Positions 56,942-64,000 of a DNA stretch of 64,000 nt are shown in pieces. The notes under the pieces are model-generated. The model made no database searches. It was not told the origin of the DNA and was given only the letters and a program-made list of their open reading frames with translations. Positions within the stretch are counted from its first letter, which is position 1. The number at the start of each line of letters is the position of its first letter. The position numbers and the translations under genes are program-made. Source of the stretch: Alloprevotella sp. Lung230 (GTDB lineage: Bacteria > Bacteroidota > Bacteroidia > Bacteroidales > Bacteroidaceae); the NCBI RefSeq assembly GCF_014385435.1, contig NZ_JACSUD010000002.1, forward strand, positions 62,001-126,000, given 5' to 3'.

Positions 56942-57061
56942 ATGACGTCATATTCGACCAAATATGACGTCATCTCCGAGCAAATATGATATCATATTTT
57001 TGAGCACCTGCCGACACCCTCCGACAGACATGCCGGCATATTTTGGCAAATATGGCGGCAT
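56942..57061. repeat. 22-bp-period array of 10-bp palindromic cores (array 2, six units)
   Basis: Cores start at 56942, 56964, 56986, 57008, 57030 and 57052, exactly 22 bp apart. They are ATGACGTCAT (twice), ATGATATCAT, a degenerate CTGCCGACAC, ATGCCGGCAT and ATGGCGGCAT. The form ATG-4 bases-CAT and several flanks (AAAT before a core) match array 1 at 10585. It lies between the DUF4199 gene and the glycosyltransferase gene, both on the + strand. Confidence 0.88.
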
Positions 57062-57117
57062 CTTCCCACAGCCCTGCCCTTCCTCCTCAACATCGTAACC
57101 CCTTTTCCTTATTCTCT

Positions 57118-58089
57118 ATGACCACCGACCACCGCATTGACATCACCATCGTCATCCCCCTCTTCAACGAAGACGAAAGCATCCCTGAACTTTACGCTTG
57201 GATCAAACGCGTCATGGCCGACCACAACTTCAGCCATGAACTCATTTTTGTGGACGATGGGTCGACCGACCACTCGTGGACTCTCATCGAAGACCTCCGC
57301 GCCCAAGACTCCGCGGTGCACGGCATCAAGTTCCGCCGTAACTACGGGAAGAGCCCCGCCCTCTTCTGCGGTTTCCGCGCCGCACAAGGCGAAGTGGTCA
57401 TCACCATGGACGCCGACCTCCAAGACAGCCCCGACGAAATCCCCGAGCTCTACCGCATGATTACGGAAGAAGGCTATGATCTGGTGAGTGGCTACAAGCA
57501 AAAACGCTACGACCCCATCTCCAAAACTCTTCCCACCAAACTCTTCAACGCCACGGCACGAAAGGTGAGCGGCATCCACAACCTCCACGACTTCAACTGC
57601 GGACTGAAAGCCTATCGCAAGGACGTGATCAAGAACATCGAAGTTTACGGCGAGATGCACCGTTACATCCCCTACCTGGCCAAGAACGCCGGCTTCGGCC
57701 GCATCGGCGAAAAAGTGGTGCAACACCAAGCCCGTAAGTTCGGAAAGTCGAAGTTCATGGGCCTCAACCGCTTCGTCAACGGCTATCTCGACCTCCTCTC
57801 GCTGTGGTTTCTCAACAGTTTCGGCTTCAAGCCCATGCACGTGTTCGGCTTCCTCGGCACGCTCATGTTCCTCTTCGGCCTGTTGGCCGTGCTCATCGTG
57901 GGCGGCTACAAACTCTACCACATCTGTACCGGCACCGCTGCCCCGCTCGTGACCGACACCCCCTACTTCTACATCTCCCTGACCATGATGGTGCTGGGCA
58001 CACAACTCTTCGTGGCCGGTTTCCTGGGCGAACTCATCAGCCGCAATGCCGCCGGCCGCAACGACTACCACATCGCCAAGGAAATCTGA
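57118..58089 (+). CDS. GT2 glycosyltransferase, polyprenol-phosphate type
   Basis: A 323-residue membrane glycosyltransferase. The GT-A fold shows IVIPLFNEDESIPELYAW, VDDGSTDHSW and DADLQDSPDEIPELY. Two C-terminal membrane helices (HVFGFLGTLMFLFGLLAVLI and SLTMMVLGTQLFVAGFLGEL) place it with the DPM1/ArnC/GtrB group that loads sugars onto undecaprenyl phosphate. The sugar is unknown. The start at 57118 (MTTDHRIDITIVIP) is used; an upstream reading starts inside the 22-bp array. Confidence 0.9.
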   Translation: MTTDHRIDITIVIPLFNEDESIPELYAWIKRVMADHNFSHELIFVDDGSTDHSWTLIEDLRAQDSAVHGIKFRRNYGKSPALFCGFRAAQGEVVITMDADLQDSPDEIPELYRMITEEGYDLVSGYKQKRYDPISKTLPTKLFNATARKVSGIHNLHDFNCGLKAYRKDVIKNIEVYGEMHRYIPYLAKNAGFGRIGEKVVQHQARKFGKSKFMGLNRFVNGYLDLLSLWFLNSFGFKPMHVFGFLGTLMFLFGLLAVLIVGGYKLYHICTGTAAPLVTDTPYFYISLTMMVLGTQLFVAGFLGELISRNAAGRNDYHIAKEI

Positions 58090-58106
58090 CCCCATCTCCT
58101 TTCTCC

Positions 58107-58616
58107 ATGATTAGACACCTTTTCCCGGGTTTGGCCTTCGCACTGGCCCTGTCGGCGTGCAGCAGCATCGATTGTCCTCTCGACAATCAGGTGGAGATGA
58201 CCCTCGCCTTCTACGACGCCAACACCCTCAAATCTCTCGCCCTCCCCGACACGCTGAGCATCTATGGGCTCAACGCCGGAAGCGAGCAACTCCTCTACAA
58301 CCGTGGCATCGCTGTCAAGAGGGTGAAACTCACCCTCCGCCCCCAACAGCCCACCGACACCTTCCTGCTCCGCTTCATCTCCCCCACACAGACCGCCACC
58401 GATACGCTCTGGGTCGCCCACGAAAGTCAGCCCCACTTTGAGGCCCTCGATTGCCCTGCCTCCACCTTCCACATCCTCCGTGCCCTTCGTTGGAAAGGTC
58501 ACGACCTCAACCTCCTCCCCCTCACGGTGGACAGCGCTGCCATCACTCATTCCAATGTTCGATATGAAGATGTTGAAAACCTCAAAGTTTTTCTCCGCAC
58601 TACTCCTCGCCAGTAG
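58107..58616 (+). CDS. DUF6452 lipoprotein
   Basis: A 169-residue putative lipoprotein with lipobox LSAC (MIRHLFPGLAFALALSACSS). The rest is beta-rich (VEMTLAFYDANTLKSLALPD, LSIYGLNAGSEQLLYNRGI). It pairs with the next gene in a DUF6452-DUF6048 arrangement that I associate with Bacteroidetes; the function is unknown. Its 3' end overlaps the next start by up to 62 bp in another frame. Confidence 0.75.
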   Translation: MIRHLFPGLAFALALSACSSIDCPLDNQVEMTLAFYDANTLKSLALPDTLSIYGLNAGSEQLLYNRGIAVKRVKLTLRPQQPTDTFLLRFISPTQTATDTLWVAHESQPHFEALDCPASTFHILRALRWKGHDLNLLPLTVDSAAITHSNVRYEDVENLKVFLRTTPRQ

Positions 58617-59340
58617 TGGTGCCGCAGCAACGACCCACGCTCTGCCCACTGCTCCGCCCGACAGCATTGCCCCACGCCCGGCAGTGCAAGGCGTGCAGTA
58701 CACCGACTCCCGGCAGACAGAACAGCTTCGCCTGCTCGGCAATCGCAACCTACCCACCTGGACGGGCATCAGTGTGTCAGTCAATCTAGCAGGAGCTGTG
58801 CTCTCTCACGCCACCTCCTACGGCGAATATGAAGCCGCCCTCCGCCTTAACTTCAAGAACAAGTATTTCCCCCTGATAGAGCTTGGCCTGGGCAACGCCG
58901 ACTGCGAAGGCGAGACCACCCACCTGCGCTACAAGGTCCACTCCCCCTTTGGTAGGCTCGGGTTGGACTACAACTTGAAGAAGGACAAGCGCTCTAAGAA
59001 CCGCGTCTTCATCGGAGCGCGCTACGGTTTCTCTGCCTTCTCCTACGACCTCACCGGCCCCGACCTCCTCACTCCGCGGTGGAACACCACCACGCCCTTC
59101 CGCTACACCGGCATCAATAGTTCAGCCCACTGGGGAGAAGCCGTCTTCGGATTGGAAGCGCAGATTTGGAAGTTCGTCCATATGGGCTGGTCCGTGCGCT
59201 ACCGCCTGCGCATCTACGAGCACCAACATGCCCTGGGCCACGCCTACTACGTGCCGGGATTTGGCAAAAACACTTCCGCCACCAACTTCGGCGGAACTTT
59301 CCACCTCATCTTCGACCTGACTCAACTGCGTAAACGTTAG
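58555..59340 (+). CDS. DUF6048 outer-membrane-type protein
   Basis: A 261-residue exported protein; the start could be 58555, 58564 or 58570, all within the end of the upstream gene. The hydrophobic N-terminus is followed by a beta-barrel-like body (ISVSVNLAGAVLSHATSYGE, NRVFIGARYGFSAFSYDL, MGWSVRYRLRIYEHQH). It most likely works with the overlapping DUF6452 lipoprotein in the outer membrane (inference from overlap). Confidence 0.75.
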   Translation: MFDMKMLKTSKFFSALLLASSGAAATTHALPTAPPDSIAPRPAVQGVQYTDSRQTEQLRLLGNRNLPTWTGISVSVNLAGAVLSHATSYGEYEAALRLNFKNKYFPLIELGLGNADCEGETTHLRYKVHSPFGRLGLDYNLKKDKRSKNRVFIGARYGFSAFSYDLTGPDLLTPRWNTTTPFRYTGINSSAHWGEAVFGLEAQIWKFVHMGWSVRYRLRIYEHQHALGHAYYVPGFGKNTSATNFGGTFHLIFDLTQLRKR

Positions 59341-59355
59341 TCCCCCTCCTCTTTT

Positions 59356-60354
59356 ATGAAACGCATTCTCTCCTTCTGCTTTCTCATCGCCCTCATCACG
59401 GGAACCGTCTTCATCCTCTCCTCCTCGAAGTACTACACCAACGAGGGACGCATCTTCGGCACCAGCTATCATATCAAGTACGCCGGCACGAAGGACCTGG
59501 GTGCCGACATCGAAGCCGAGCTCCGACGCGTCAACCAAAGTATGTCGATGTTCGATGAAGGCAGCACCCTTTCCCGCTTCAACAACAACCGGCCTTTTCC
59601 CCAAGACGCGATGTTCACCGAAGTGCTCCACCTCTCGCAGCAGATTGCAGAGGAGACCCACGGCGCCTTCGACATCACCGTGGCGCCGTTGGTCAACATT
59701 TGGGGCTTCGGTTTTAAGAACAAGTCCAACGTCACTCCGCAAGTGATTGACTCCATCCTCACCTTCGTGGGCTACGAGAAGTTGCAGATCAAGGGTAGCA
59801 CCTTCACCAAGCAAGACCCGCGCCTCGCCATCGACATGGGCGCTGTGGCCAAAGGTTATGGTGTCGACCGCATCGCCCGACTGCTGGAGTCGAAAGGCTG
59901 CAAGAACTACATGGTGGAAATCGGCGGCGAAGTTTTCGTCAAGGGCGAAAACCCGGAAGGCAAGCGCTGGAGCTTAGGCATCAACAAGCCCGTGGACGAC
60001 TCTACCCACACCGCCAATGAAATCCAGACCGTCCTCCACATCACCAACCGCGGCATTGCCACCTCCGGCAACTACCGCAACTTCTACTATAAGGGCGGCA
60101 AGAAATATGCTCACACGATAGACCCAAAGACGGGCTACCCTGTGGAGCACTCCCTGCTCTCGGCCACCGTCATTGCTCCCACCTGTGCGCAAGCCGATGC
60201 CTACGCCACCTCTTTTATGGTCATGGGGCTCGAAGCTGCCCGGCAATTTGTCGGCCAACACAAAGACCTACAAACCTATCTCATCTATGCCGACTCACAA
60301 GGGCAGCTCCGCACCTGGATGTCAGCCGGGATGAGTAAGTATATTCAGCCATAG
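59356..60354 (+). CDS. apbE: FAD:protein FMN transferase
   Basis: Attaches FMN covalently to threonine in NqrB/NqrC/RnfG-type proteins. It is 332 residues long with an N-terminal membrane anchor or lipoprotein-like signal. Signatures are SMSMFDEGSTLSRFN, AIDMGAVAKGYGVDRIA, MVEIGGEVFVKG, and the Mg site HTIDPKTGYPVEHSLLS. It is followed 2 bp later by a Crp/Fnr gene with a GTG start. Confidence 0.94.
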   Translation: MKRILSFCFLIALITGTVFILSSSKYYTNEGRIFGTSYHIKYAGTKDLGADIEAELRRVNQSMSMFDEGSTLSRFNNNRPFPQDAMFTEVLHLSQQIAEETHGAFDITVAPLVNIWGFGFKNKSNVTPQVIDSILTFVGYEKLQIKGSTFTKQDPRLAIDMGAVAKGYGVDRIARLLESKGCKNYMVEIGGEVFVKGENPEGKRWSLGINKPVDDSTHTANEIQTVLHITNRGIATSGNYRNFYYKGGKKYAHTIDPKTGYPVEHSLLSATVIAPTCAQADAYATSFMVMGLEAARQFVGQHKDLQTYLIYADSQGQLRTWMSAGMSKYIQP

Positions 60355-60356
60355 CC

Positions 60357-61034
60357 GTGGAACCTCGTTTCTTTCATCGCCTCGTCAGTATTCCGCTCTT
60401 CCAGGGGCTGAGCCAAGACGAATTCCTACGCATTGCCGAACGCGTCCACTTCGACTTCCGCACCCTTGCCGAAGGTGCCACCATCGTGGACGATGGCGAA
60501 CTCTGTGACCACCTCATCTGCTCCACCAGCGGAACCATCTGCAAAGAAGAGCGTTCCGACAATGGAGCCTATTTCTTCCGCGAACTGACCACAACCCCTA
60601 CCGTCATGCAGCCCGAACGTCTCTTCGGGCTGAGACAGAGGCACACGGCCTCCTTCACTGCTGTGACTGAAGCCCAGGTGCTCCGCATCCCCAAACACGA
60701 AGTGCGCGACATCCTCTTCGCTTACATGCCTTTCCACATCAACTACCTTAACCTCATCTGCTCCAACCAGCACCTTTGGGAGAGTCGTCTGTGGAAAGCC
60801 TACCCCGACAGCCTCGAAAAGCAATTTGTCCACTTCCTTTTGTTGCGCTCCACCCGCCCCGCCGGACAAAAGGAGCTCATCATTGATATGATTGCCTTGG
60901 CTGACGAACTCGTCACAACACGCCTCAGAGTGTCGCAAATGCTCAACCGCCTCAAAAGCGAAGGACTCATCGAACTCCGTCGACGCCACATCATCATCCC
61001 TTCTTTCGAAAAACTCCTTCAACACCTTCAATAA
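60357..61034 (+). CDS. Crp/Fnr-family transcription regulator
   Basis: A 225-residue regulator starting with GTG at 60357, right after the apbE stop. An N-terminal cyclic-nucleotide-binding-type beta-barrel (about 10-125) is followed by a winged helix (about 150-215) with LVTTRLRVSQMLNRLKSEGL. No four-cysteine FNR motif is present, so oxygen sensing through Fe-S is not supported. The ligand is unknown. A position beside apbE might link it to respiratory flavoproteins (inference). Confidence 0.88.
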   Translation: MEPRFFHRLVSIPLFQGLSQDEFLRIAERVHFDFRTLAEGATIVDDGELCDHLICSTSGTICKEERSDNGAYFFRELTTTPTVMQPERLFGLRQRHTASFTAVTEAQVLRIPKHEVRDILFAYMPFHINYLNLICSNQHLWESRLWKAYPDSLEKQFVHFLLLRSTRPAGQKELIIDMIALADELVTTRLRVSQMLNRLKSEGLIELRRRHIIIPSFEKLLQHLQ

Positions 61035-61042
61035 CTCCCCTC

Positions 61043-61846
61043 ATGCACAGCAAAGAAGAAAAACTCGCAGCGTTCGGGCGTATGCTTGATGTCCTCGACA
61101 CCCTGCGCGAGAAGTGCCCCTGGGATCGCAAGCAAACCAACGAAAGTCTGCGCCCCAACACCATCGAAGAGACCTACGAACTCTCGGATGCCTTGATGAA
61201 AGGCGATTCGAACGAGATTATGAAAGAACTCGGCGACGTGCTCCTCCACGTCTGCTTCTACGCCAAAATTGGAGAAGAGCAGTCGGAGTTCGATATCGCC
61301 GAGGTCTGCAACAAACTTTGCGACAAACTCATCTTCCGTCATCCACACGTCTATCCTCCTGAAGGAAGCCAAGGCAGCAATGTGGAGACAGCCGCCCAAG
61401 TGAGCCAACAATGGGAGCAACTCAAACAGCAGGAGAAAGACGGCAACAAGACGGTCCTCAGCGGTGTCCCCTCGTCCCTCCCTACCCTCATCAAGGCCTA
61501 TCGCATCCAGGACAAAGCGCGCAATGTGGGCTTCGACTGGGAAGAACGCAAGCAAGTGTGGGAGAAGGTCAAGGAAGAAATCGGAGAGTTTGAGACCGAA
61601 CTCGAACACATGGACCACGACAAAGCCGAGGCCGAATTTGGTGATCTCCTCTTCTCACTCATCAATGCCGCGCGCCTCTACAAAATCAATCCCGACAACG
61701 CGCTCGAGCGCACCAACCAGAAGTTCATTCGCCGCTTCAACTATCTCGAAGCCAAAACCCTCAAACAAGGGCGAAAGCTCACCGACATGACCCTCGCCGA
61801 GATGGACGAAATCTGGACGGAAGCCAAGCGTCGGGAACAAGACTAA
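61043..61846 (+). CDS. mazG: Nucleoside triphosphate pyrophosphohydrolase MazG
   Basis: Hydrolyses NTPs to NMP + PPi. It is 267 residues long with two MazG repeats. The first has CPWDRKQTNESLRPNTIEET and the EExx12ExxD-type metal site; the second has EERKQVWEKVKEEIGEFE and AEAEFGDLLFSLINAARLY. It lies 8 bp after the Crp gene and 9 bp before menF. Confidence 0.94.
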   Translation: MHSKEEKLAAFGRMLDVLDTLREKCPWDRKQTNESLRPNTIEETYELSDALMKGDSNEIMKELGDVLLHVCFYAKIGEEQSEFDIAEVCNKLCDKLIFRHPHVYPPEGSQGSNVETAAQVSQQWEQLKQQEKDGNKTVLSGVPSSLPTLIKAYRIQDKARNVGFDWEERKQVWEKVKEEIGEFETELEHMDHDKAEAEFGDLLFSLINAARLYKINPDNALERTNQKFIRRFNYLEAKTLKQGRKLTDMTLAEMDEIWTEAKRREQD

Positions 61847-61855
61847 TCCTTCCCT

Positions 61856-62887
61856 ATGCCTCACATCCTCTATCGACTCCCTAACGAGGAAAACATACAC
61901 GAACTTTCTTATCAGCATCCCCCGCACGCTCTCTCTTCCTTTGATCGCATCGGAGAGTGTGCGGGCTATGTGTTTGCCCCTTTTTCGCCTTCGGCAGAGC
62001 ATCCCATCCTCTTTTTTCCCCTCGAAGATGAATGTTGCTTCCCCGAACCCGTTGATACACCTCCGCTCTCTCCTCTCTTTCTCGAAGTTGAGGAGTCGGC
62101 ACGTACGGCCTACCACCACGAGTTTGACCGATGTCTCTCTGCCCTCCTGAGCGGTGTCGTAGAGAAGATTGTCCTCGCCCGAAGACAAACGCTACGCCTT
62201 CCTCACCCCCTCACCGACGATGAACAACGTCGCCTCTTCCTCATCGCCTGCCGGCGCTATCCCGAAAGTTATGTGGCTCTCGTCGATGCCCAGGAACAAG
62301 GTATCTGGCTTATCGCTTCCCCCGAGGTTCTGCTATCTGTCCAAGCTCACCGACTCCACACAATGGCCCTTGCCGGTACCCTTCCCCTCACTGCCGGAAC
62401 GGCTCCTCCCCCAGACCGCTGGTCGGTGAAAAACCGCCGCGAGCAACAACTGGTCGTCTCCTATCTCATGGACCGACTCTCCGGCTTCGACCTCTCTCCC
62501 ACCCTCTCTGCAACCTATATCCGGACGGCAGGCCACCTCGCTCATCTCTGCACCGATTTCCATGCCACAATTCCTTCCTCACTTTCGTTGGGTACGGTGG
62601 TGGCGGCACTACATCCCACTCCCGCAGTCTGCGGTCTACCTGCTCAACAAGCCGCTGCTCTCCTCCACGAGATTGAGCACCAACCACGCATCTATTATTC
62701 TGGTTTCTCAGGCCCTGTCCTCCCGAACGCCGATACCCATCTTTTCGTCACTCTGCGCTGCCTGCAATTCGCAGGCCGACAAGCCCATCTCTTCGCCGGC
62801 GGTGGCCTGCTTTCTGAAAGTCAAGAGGAAGCGGAATGGCAAGAGACACAACGCAAAATGGATACAATGTTCAACTTGTTGCAATAA
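61856..62887 (+). CDS. menF: Isochorismate synthase
   Basis: Converts chorismate to isochorismate, first step of menaquinone synthesis. It is 343 residues long with the chorismate-binding fold: VEKIVLARRQTLRLP, ASPEVLLSVQAHRLHTMALA, LHPTPAVCGLPAQQAA and IYYSGFSGPVLPN. The shorter N-terminus is usual in Bacteroidales. The other men genes are not in view; the next gene is an unrelated FAH-family gene. Confidence 0.88.
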   Translation: MPHILYRLPNEENIHELSYQHPPHALSSFDRIGECAGYVFAPFSPSAEHPILFFPLEDECCFPEPVDTPPLSPLFLEVEESARTAYHHEFDRCLSALLSGVVEKIVLARRQTLRLPHPLTDDEQRRLFLIACRRYPESYVALVDAQEQGIWLIASPEVLLSVQAHRLHTMALAGTLPLTAGTAPPPDRWSVKNRREQQLVVSYLMDRLSGFDLSPTLSATYIRTAGHLAHLCTDFHATIPSSLSLGTVVAALHPTPAVCGLPAQQAAALLHEIEHQPRIYYSGFSGPVLPNADTHLFVTLRCLQFAGRQAHLFAGGGLLSESQEEAEWQETQRKMDTMFNLLQ

Positions 62888-62898
62888 ATTCTATCACC

Positions 62899-63495
62899 AT
62901 GAATATCCTCGCACTACACAATAATTATCCGGCAACCACGTTATCGAACATAGACACCTGTGTCTGCTACACCCTGCCCGAAACTGCAGTGCAGAAAAAC
63001 GGCAAACCGGTGTTTCTCCCAGATTACGCCAACCCTGCGGCGCTGGAAGTCCATCTCGCCATCCGCATCTGCCGTCTCGGCCGAAGCATCAGTATGCGCT
63101 TTGCTCATCGCTATTACGATGCCATCACGGCACTCCCTCACTTCTTCTCGGTTGAACTGCTCAATGCAGCAAAAGCTCAAGGACAGCCTTGGTCAGTGGC
63201 TATGGGATTTGACAATGCGTTGCCGGTCGGGGATTTTCTTCCCTTTACGCCCGGCATAAACCCTCTGCCCAGCTTTCGTCTCACTGTCGATGGGGCAACT
63301 CGCATCGAAGGCGATGGCACGCAGATGCTCTCCAACATTGACGAGGTCATAGCTCGTCTGAGCCGATTCTACACCTTCCGTCGGGGCGATATTCTTCTCT
63401 TGGGAGCGCCGCAAGCGCCGATTTCAATAGACCCCGACCATCGTATTGAAACCTTTGTGGGCGAGGAACGTGTGACTGCTTTCAACGTGAAGTAG
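62899..63495 (+). CDS. Fumarylacetoacetate hydrolase-family protein
   Basis: A 198-residue protein of the FAH fold from ATG 62899; an earlier ATG (62836) overlaps menF. It has RICRLGRSISMRFAHRYYDA, DNALPVGDFLPF, and a late segment YTFRRGDILLLGAPQ typical of FAH enzymes. Family members cleave or isomerise acylpyruvates and related keto-acids; the substrate here is unknown. Confidence 0.8.
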   Translation: MNILALHNNYPATTLSNIDTCVCYTLPETAVQKNGKPVFLPDYANPAALEVHLAIRICRLGRSISMRFAHRYYDAITALPHFFSVELLNAAKAQGQPWSVAMGFDNALPVGDFLPFTPGINPLPSFRLTVDGATRIEGDGTQMLSNIDEVIARLSRFYTFRRGDILLLGAPQAPISIDPDHRIETFVGEERVTAFNVK

Positions 63496-63523
63496 CGCTC
63501 CTCTCCCCTTCTTTCTTCCGCAC

Positions 63524-64000
63524 ATGAACATCCGCTTTCTCCTCTCTCTCTTCGCCTTTACCCTTACCCTTTTGGGAGTACAAGGCCAGAACAAAGAGTT
63601 CATTCATATTCAGGTGGGCGACTACGAAGTCGTCGATGGTCTCCCTCTCTATACCGAACAAATAGCGCTGGGGCATACTGCAGCTTCAGCATTCGATGTG
63701 CAGGTGGTTTACCCGGAATATGTTCCTCTCACCACAAGCGAACGCGCCCTCTTGAAGACAATGCCGGCAAAGTCCGATGACGAAGGCGACTATCGTCTCT
63801 CGCAGTATCTATCGACCAGTCGAAAGTCTCACTTCCTTACAGTGAGTTTCTGTCCTTTTGTGAAACGTTCGGGCAAATGGATGCGTTTGTCTTCTTGCAA
63901 ACTACGGGTCACACCACGCTTCGCCAAGGTTGCGGCTCATCATGCCCCATCGTCGACGACGCGCTGGGCAAGCCAATCGGTATTAAATACAGGGAAATGG
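63524..64000 (+). CDS. porU: Type IX secretion sortase PorU, N-terminal fragment
   Basis: Only 159 codons are in the window; the frame is open to the edge. A signal peptide (MNIRFLLSLFAFTLTLLGVQ) is followed by the N-terminal propeptide-like region: VSFCPFVKRSGKWMRLSSCK and RWASQSVLNTGKW. These resemble the start of PorU, the gingipain-like (C25) peptidase that removes type IX sorting tails and attaches cargo to A-LPS. The catalytic domain is not in view, so the call rests on the N-terminus. Its presence fits the sorting tail on the nuclease at 3674-5212. Confidence 0.7.
   Translation, partial: MNIRFLLSLFAFTLTLLGVQGQNKEFIHIQVGDYEVVDGLPLYTEQIALGHTAASAFDVQVVYPEYVPLTTSERALLKTMPAKSDDEGDYRLSQYLSTSRKSHFLTVSFCPFVKRSGKWMRLSSCKLRVTPRFAKVAAHHAPSSTTRWASQSVLNTGKW

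Noticed and set aside
53721-56951. Long antisense frames (477 and 583 codons) opposite purB and the pseudouridine synthase
   Set aside because: They mirror clearly real + strand genes in GC-rich codon-biased DNA and show no motifs.

Overview
The window is chromosomal DNA of a Bacteroidota bacterium, most likely order Bacteroidales. Several things point there. A secreted nuclease ends in a type IX secretion sorting tail, and a gene starting at the right edge looks like the type IX sortase PorU. Most hypothetical genes belong to families I know mainly from Bacteroidetes (DUF4348, DUF3109, DUF4295, DUF4827, DUF3078, DUF4831, DUF4199, DUF6452, DUF6048). Promoters repeatedly show the Bacteroidetes pattern TTG/TTTG, 19-20 bp, TAnnTTTG, and genes lack clear Shine-Dalgarno sequences. 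Genus cannot be fixed from the sequence; an oral or gut Prevotella/Alloprevotella/Porphyromonas-like organism is a guess.

Layout. 1-10.5 kb: gyrA (-), a 1.1 kb gene-free interval holding a MITE-like structure, a secreted endonuclease I and pyrF (-), then TPM/LemA, purM and prfA (+). 10.5-23.6 kb: a 22-bp-period palindrome array, ligA and trmD (-), tRNA-Cys, lptB, an S9 peptidase, DUF4348, murB, ung, DUF3109 (+), tRNA-Tyr, ribH and a TPR protein (-), recF (+). 23.8-33.8 kb: one 10-kb open reading frame (-) encoding a phage/conjugative-element type large polyvalent protein, with no other mobile-element genes around it. 33.9-43.9 kb: a compact + strand block map, tsaD, cinA/pncC, rpmB, rpmG, DUF4295, ftsY, rimO, HU, a HU-membrane-LysM fusion, a small unknown gene and ygiQ. 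44-51.5 kb: a 21-bp repeat cluster, a perfect 54-bp palindrome, DUF4827, an acyl-CoA-ligase-like enzyme, mltG, DUF3078, DUF4831 and an NAD(P)H-hydrate dehydratase. 52-64 kb: der, a lipoprotein, purB, an rRNA pseudouridine synthase, DUF4199, a second 22-bp array, a GT2 glycosyltransferase, DUF6452/DUF6048, apbE, a Crp/Fnr regulator, mazG, menF, an FAH-family gene and the start of porU.

The housekeeping genes serve DNA topology and repair (gyrA, ligA, ung, recF), translation and ribosome maturation (prfA, trmD, rpmB, rpmG, rimO, der, tsaD, rluB-like), envelope building (murB, mltG, lptB, porU) and nucleotide/cofactor metabolism (purM, purB, pyrF, ribH, menF, apbE).

The most unusual signals are: (1) two intergenic arrays of 10-bp near-palindromes locked to a 22-bp period; (2) the orphan 3334-residue polyvalent protein, whose toxin-like modules are joined by six near-identical linkers that on the opposite strand read as Bacteroidetes promoters with fixed 20-bp spacing; (3) a 35-bp internal segment of that gene duplicated exactly at its broken 5' end; (4) a MITE-like element after gyrA.
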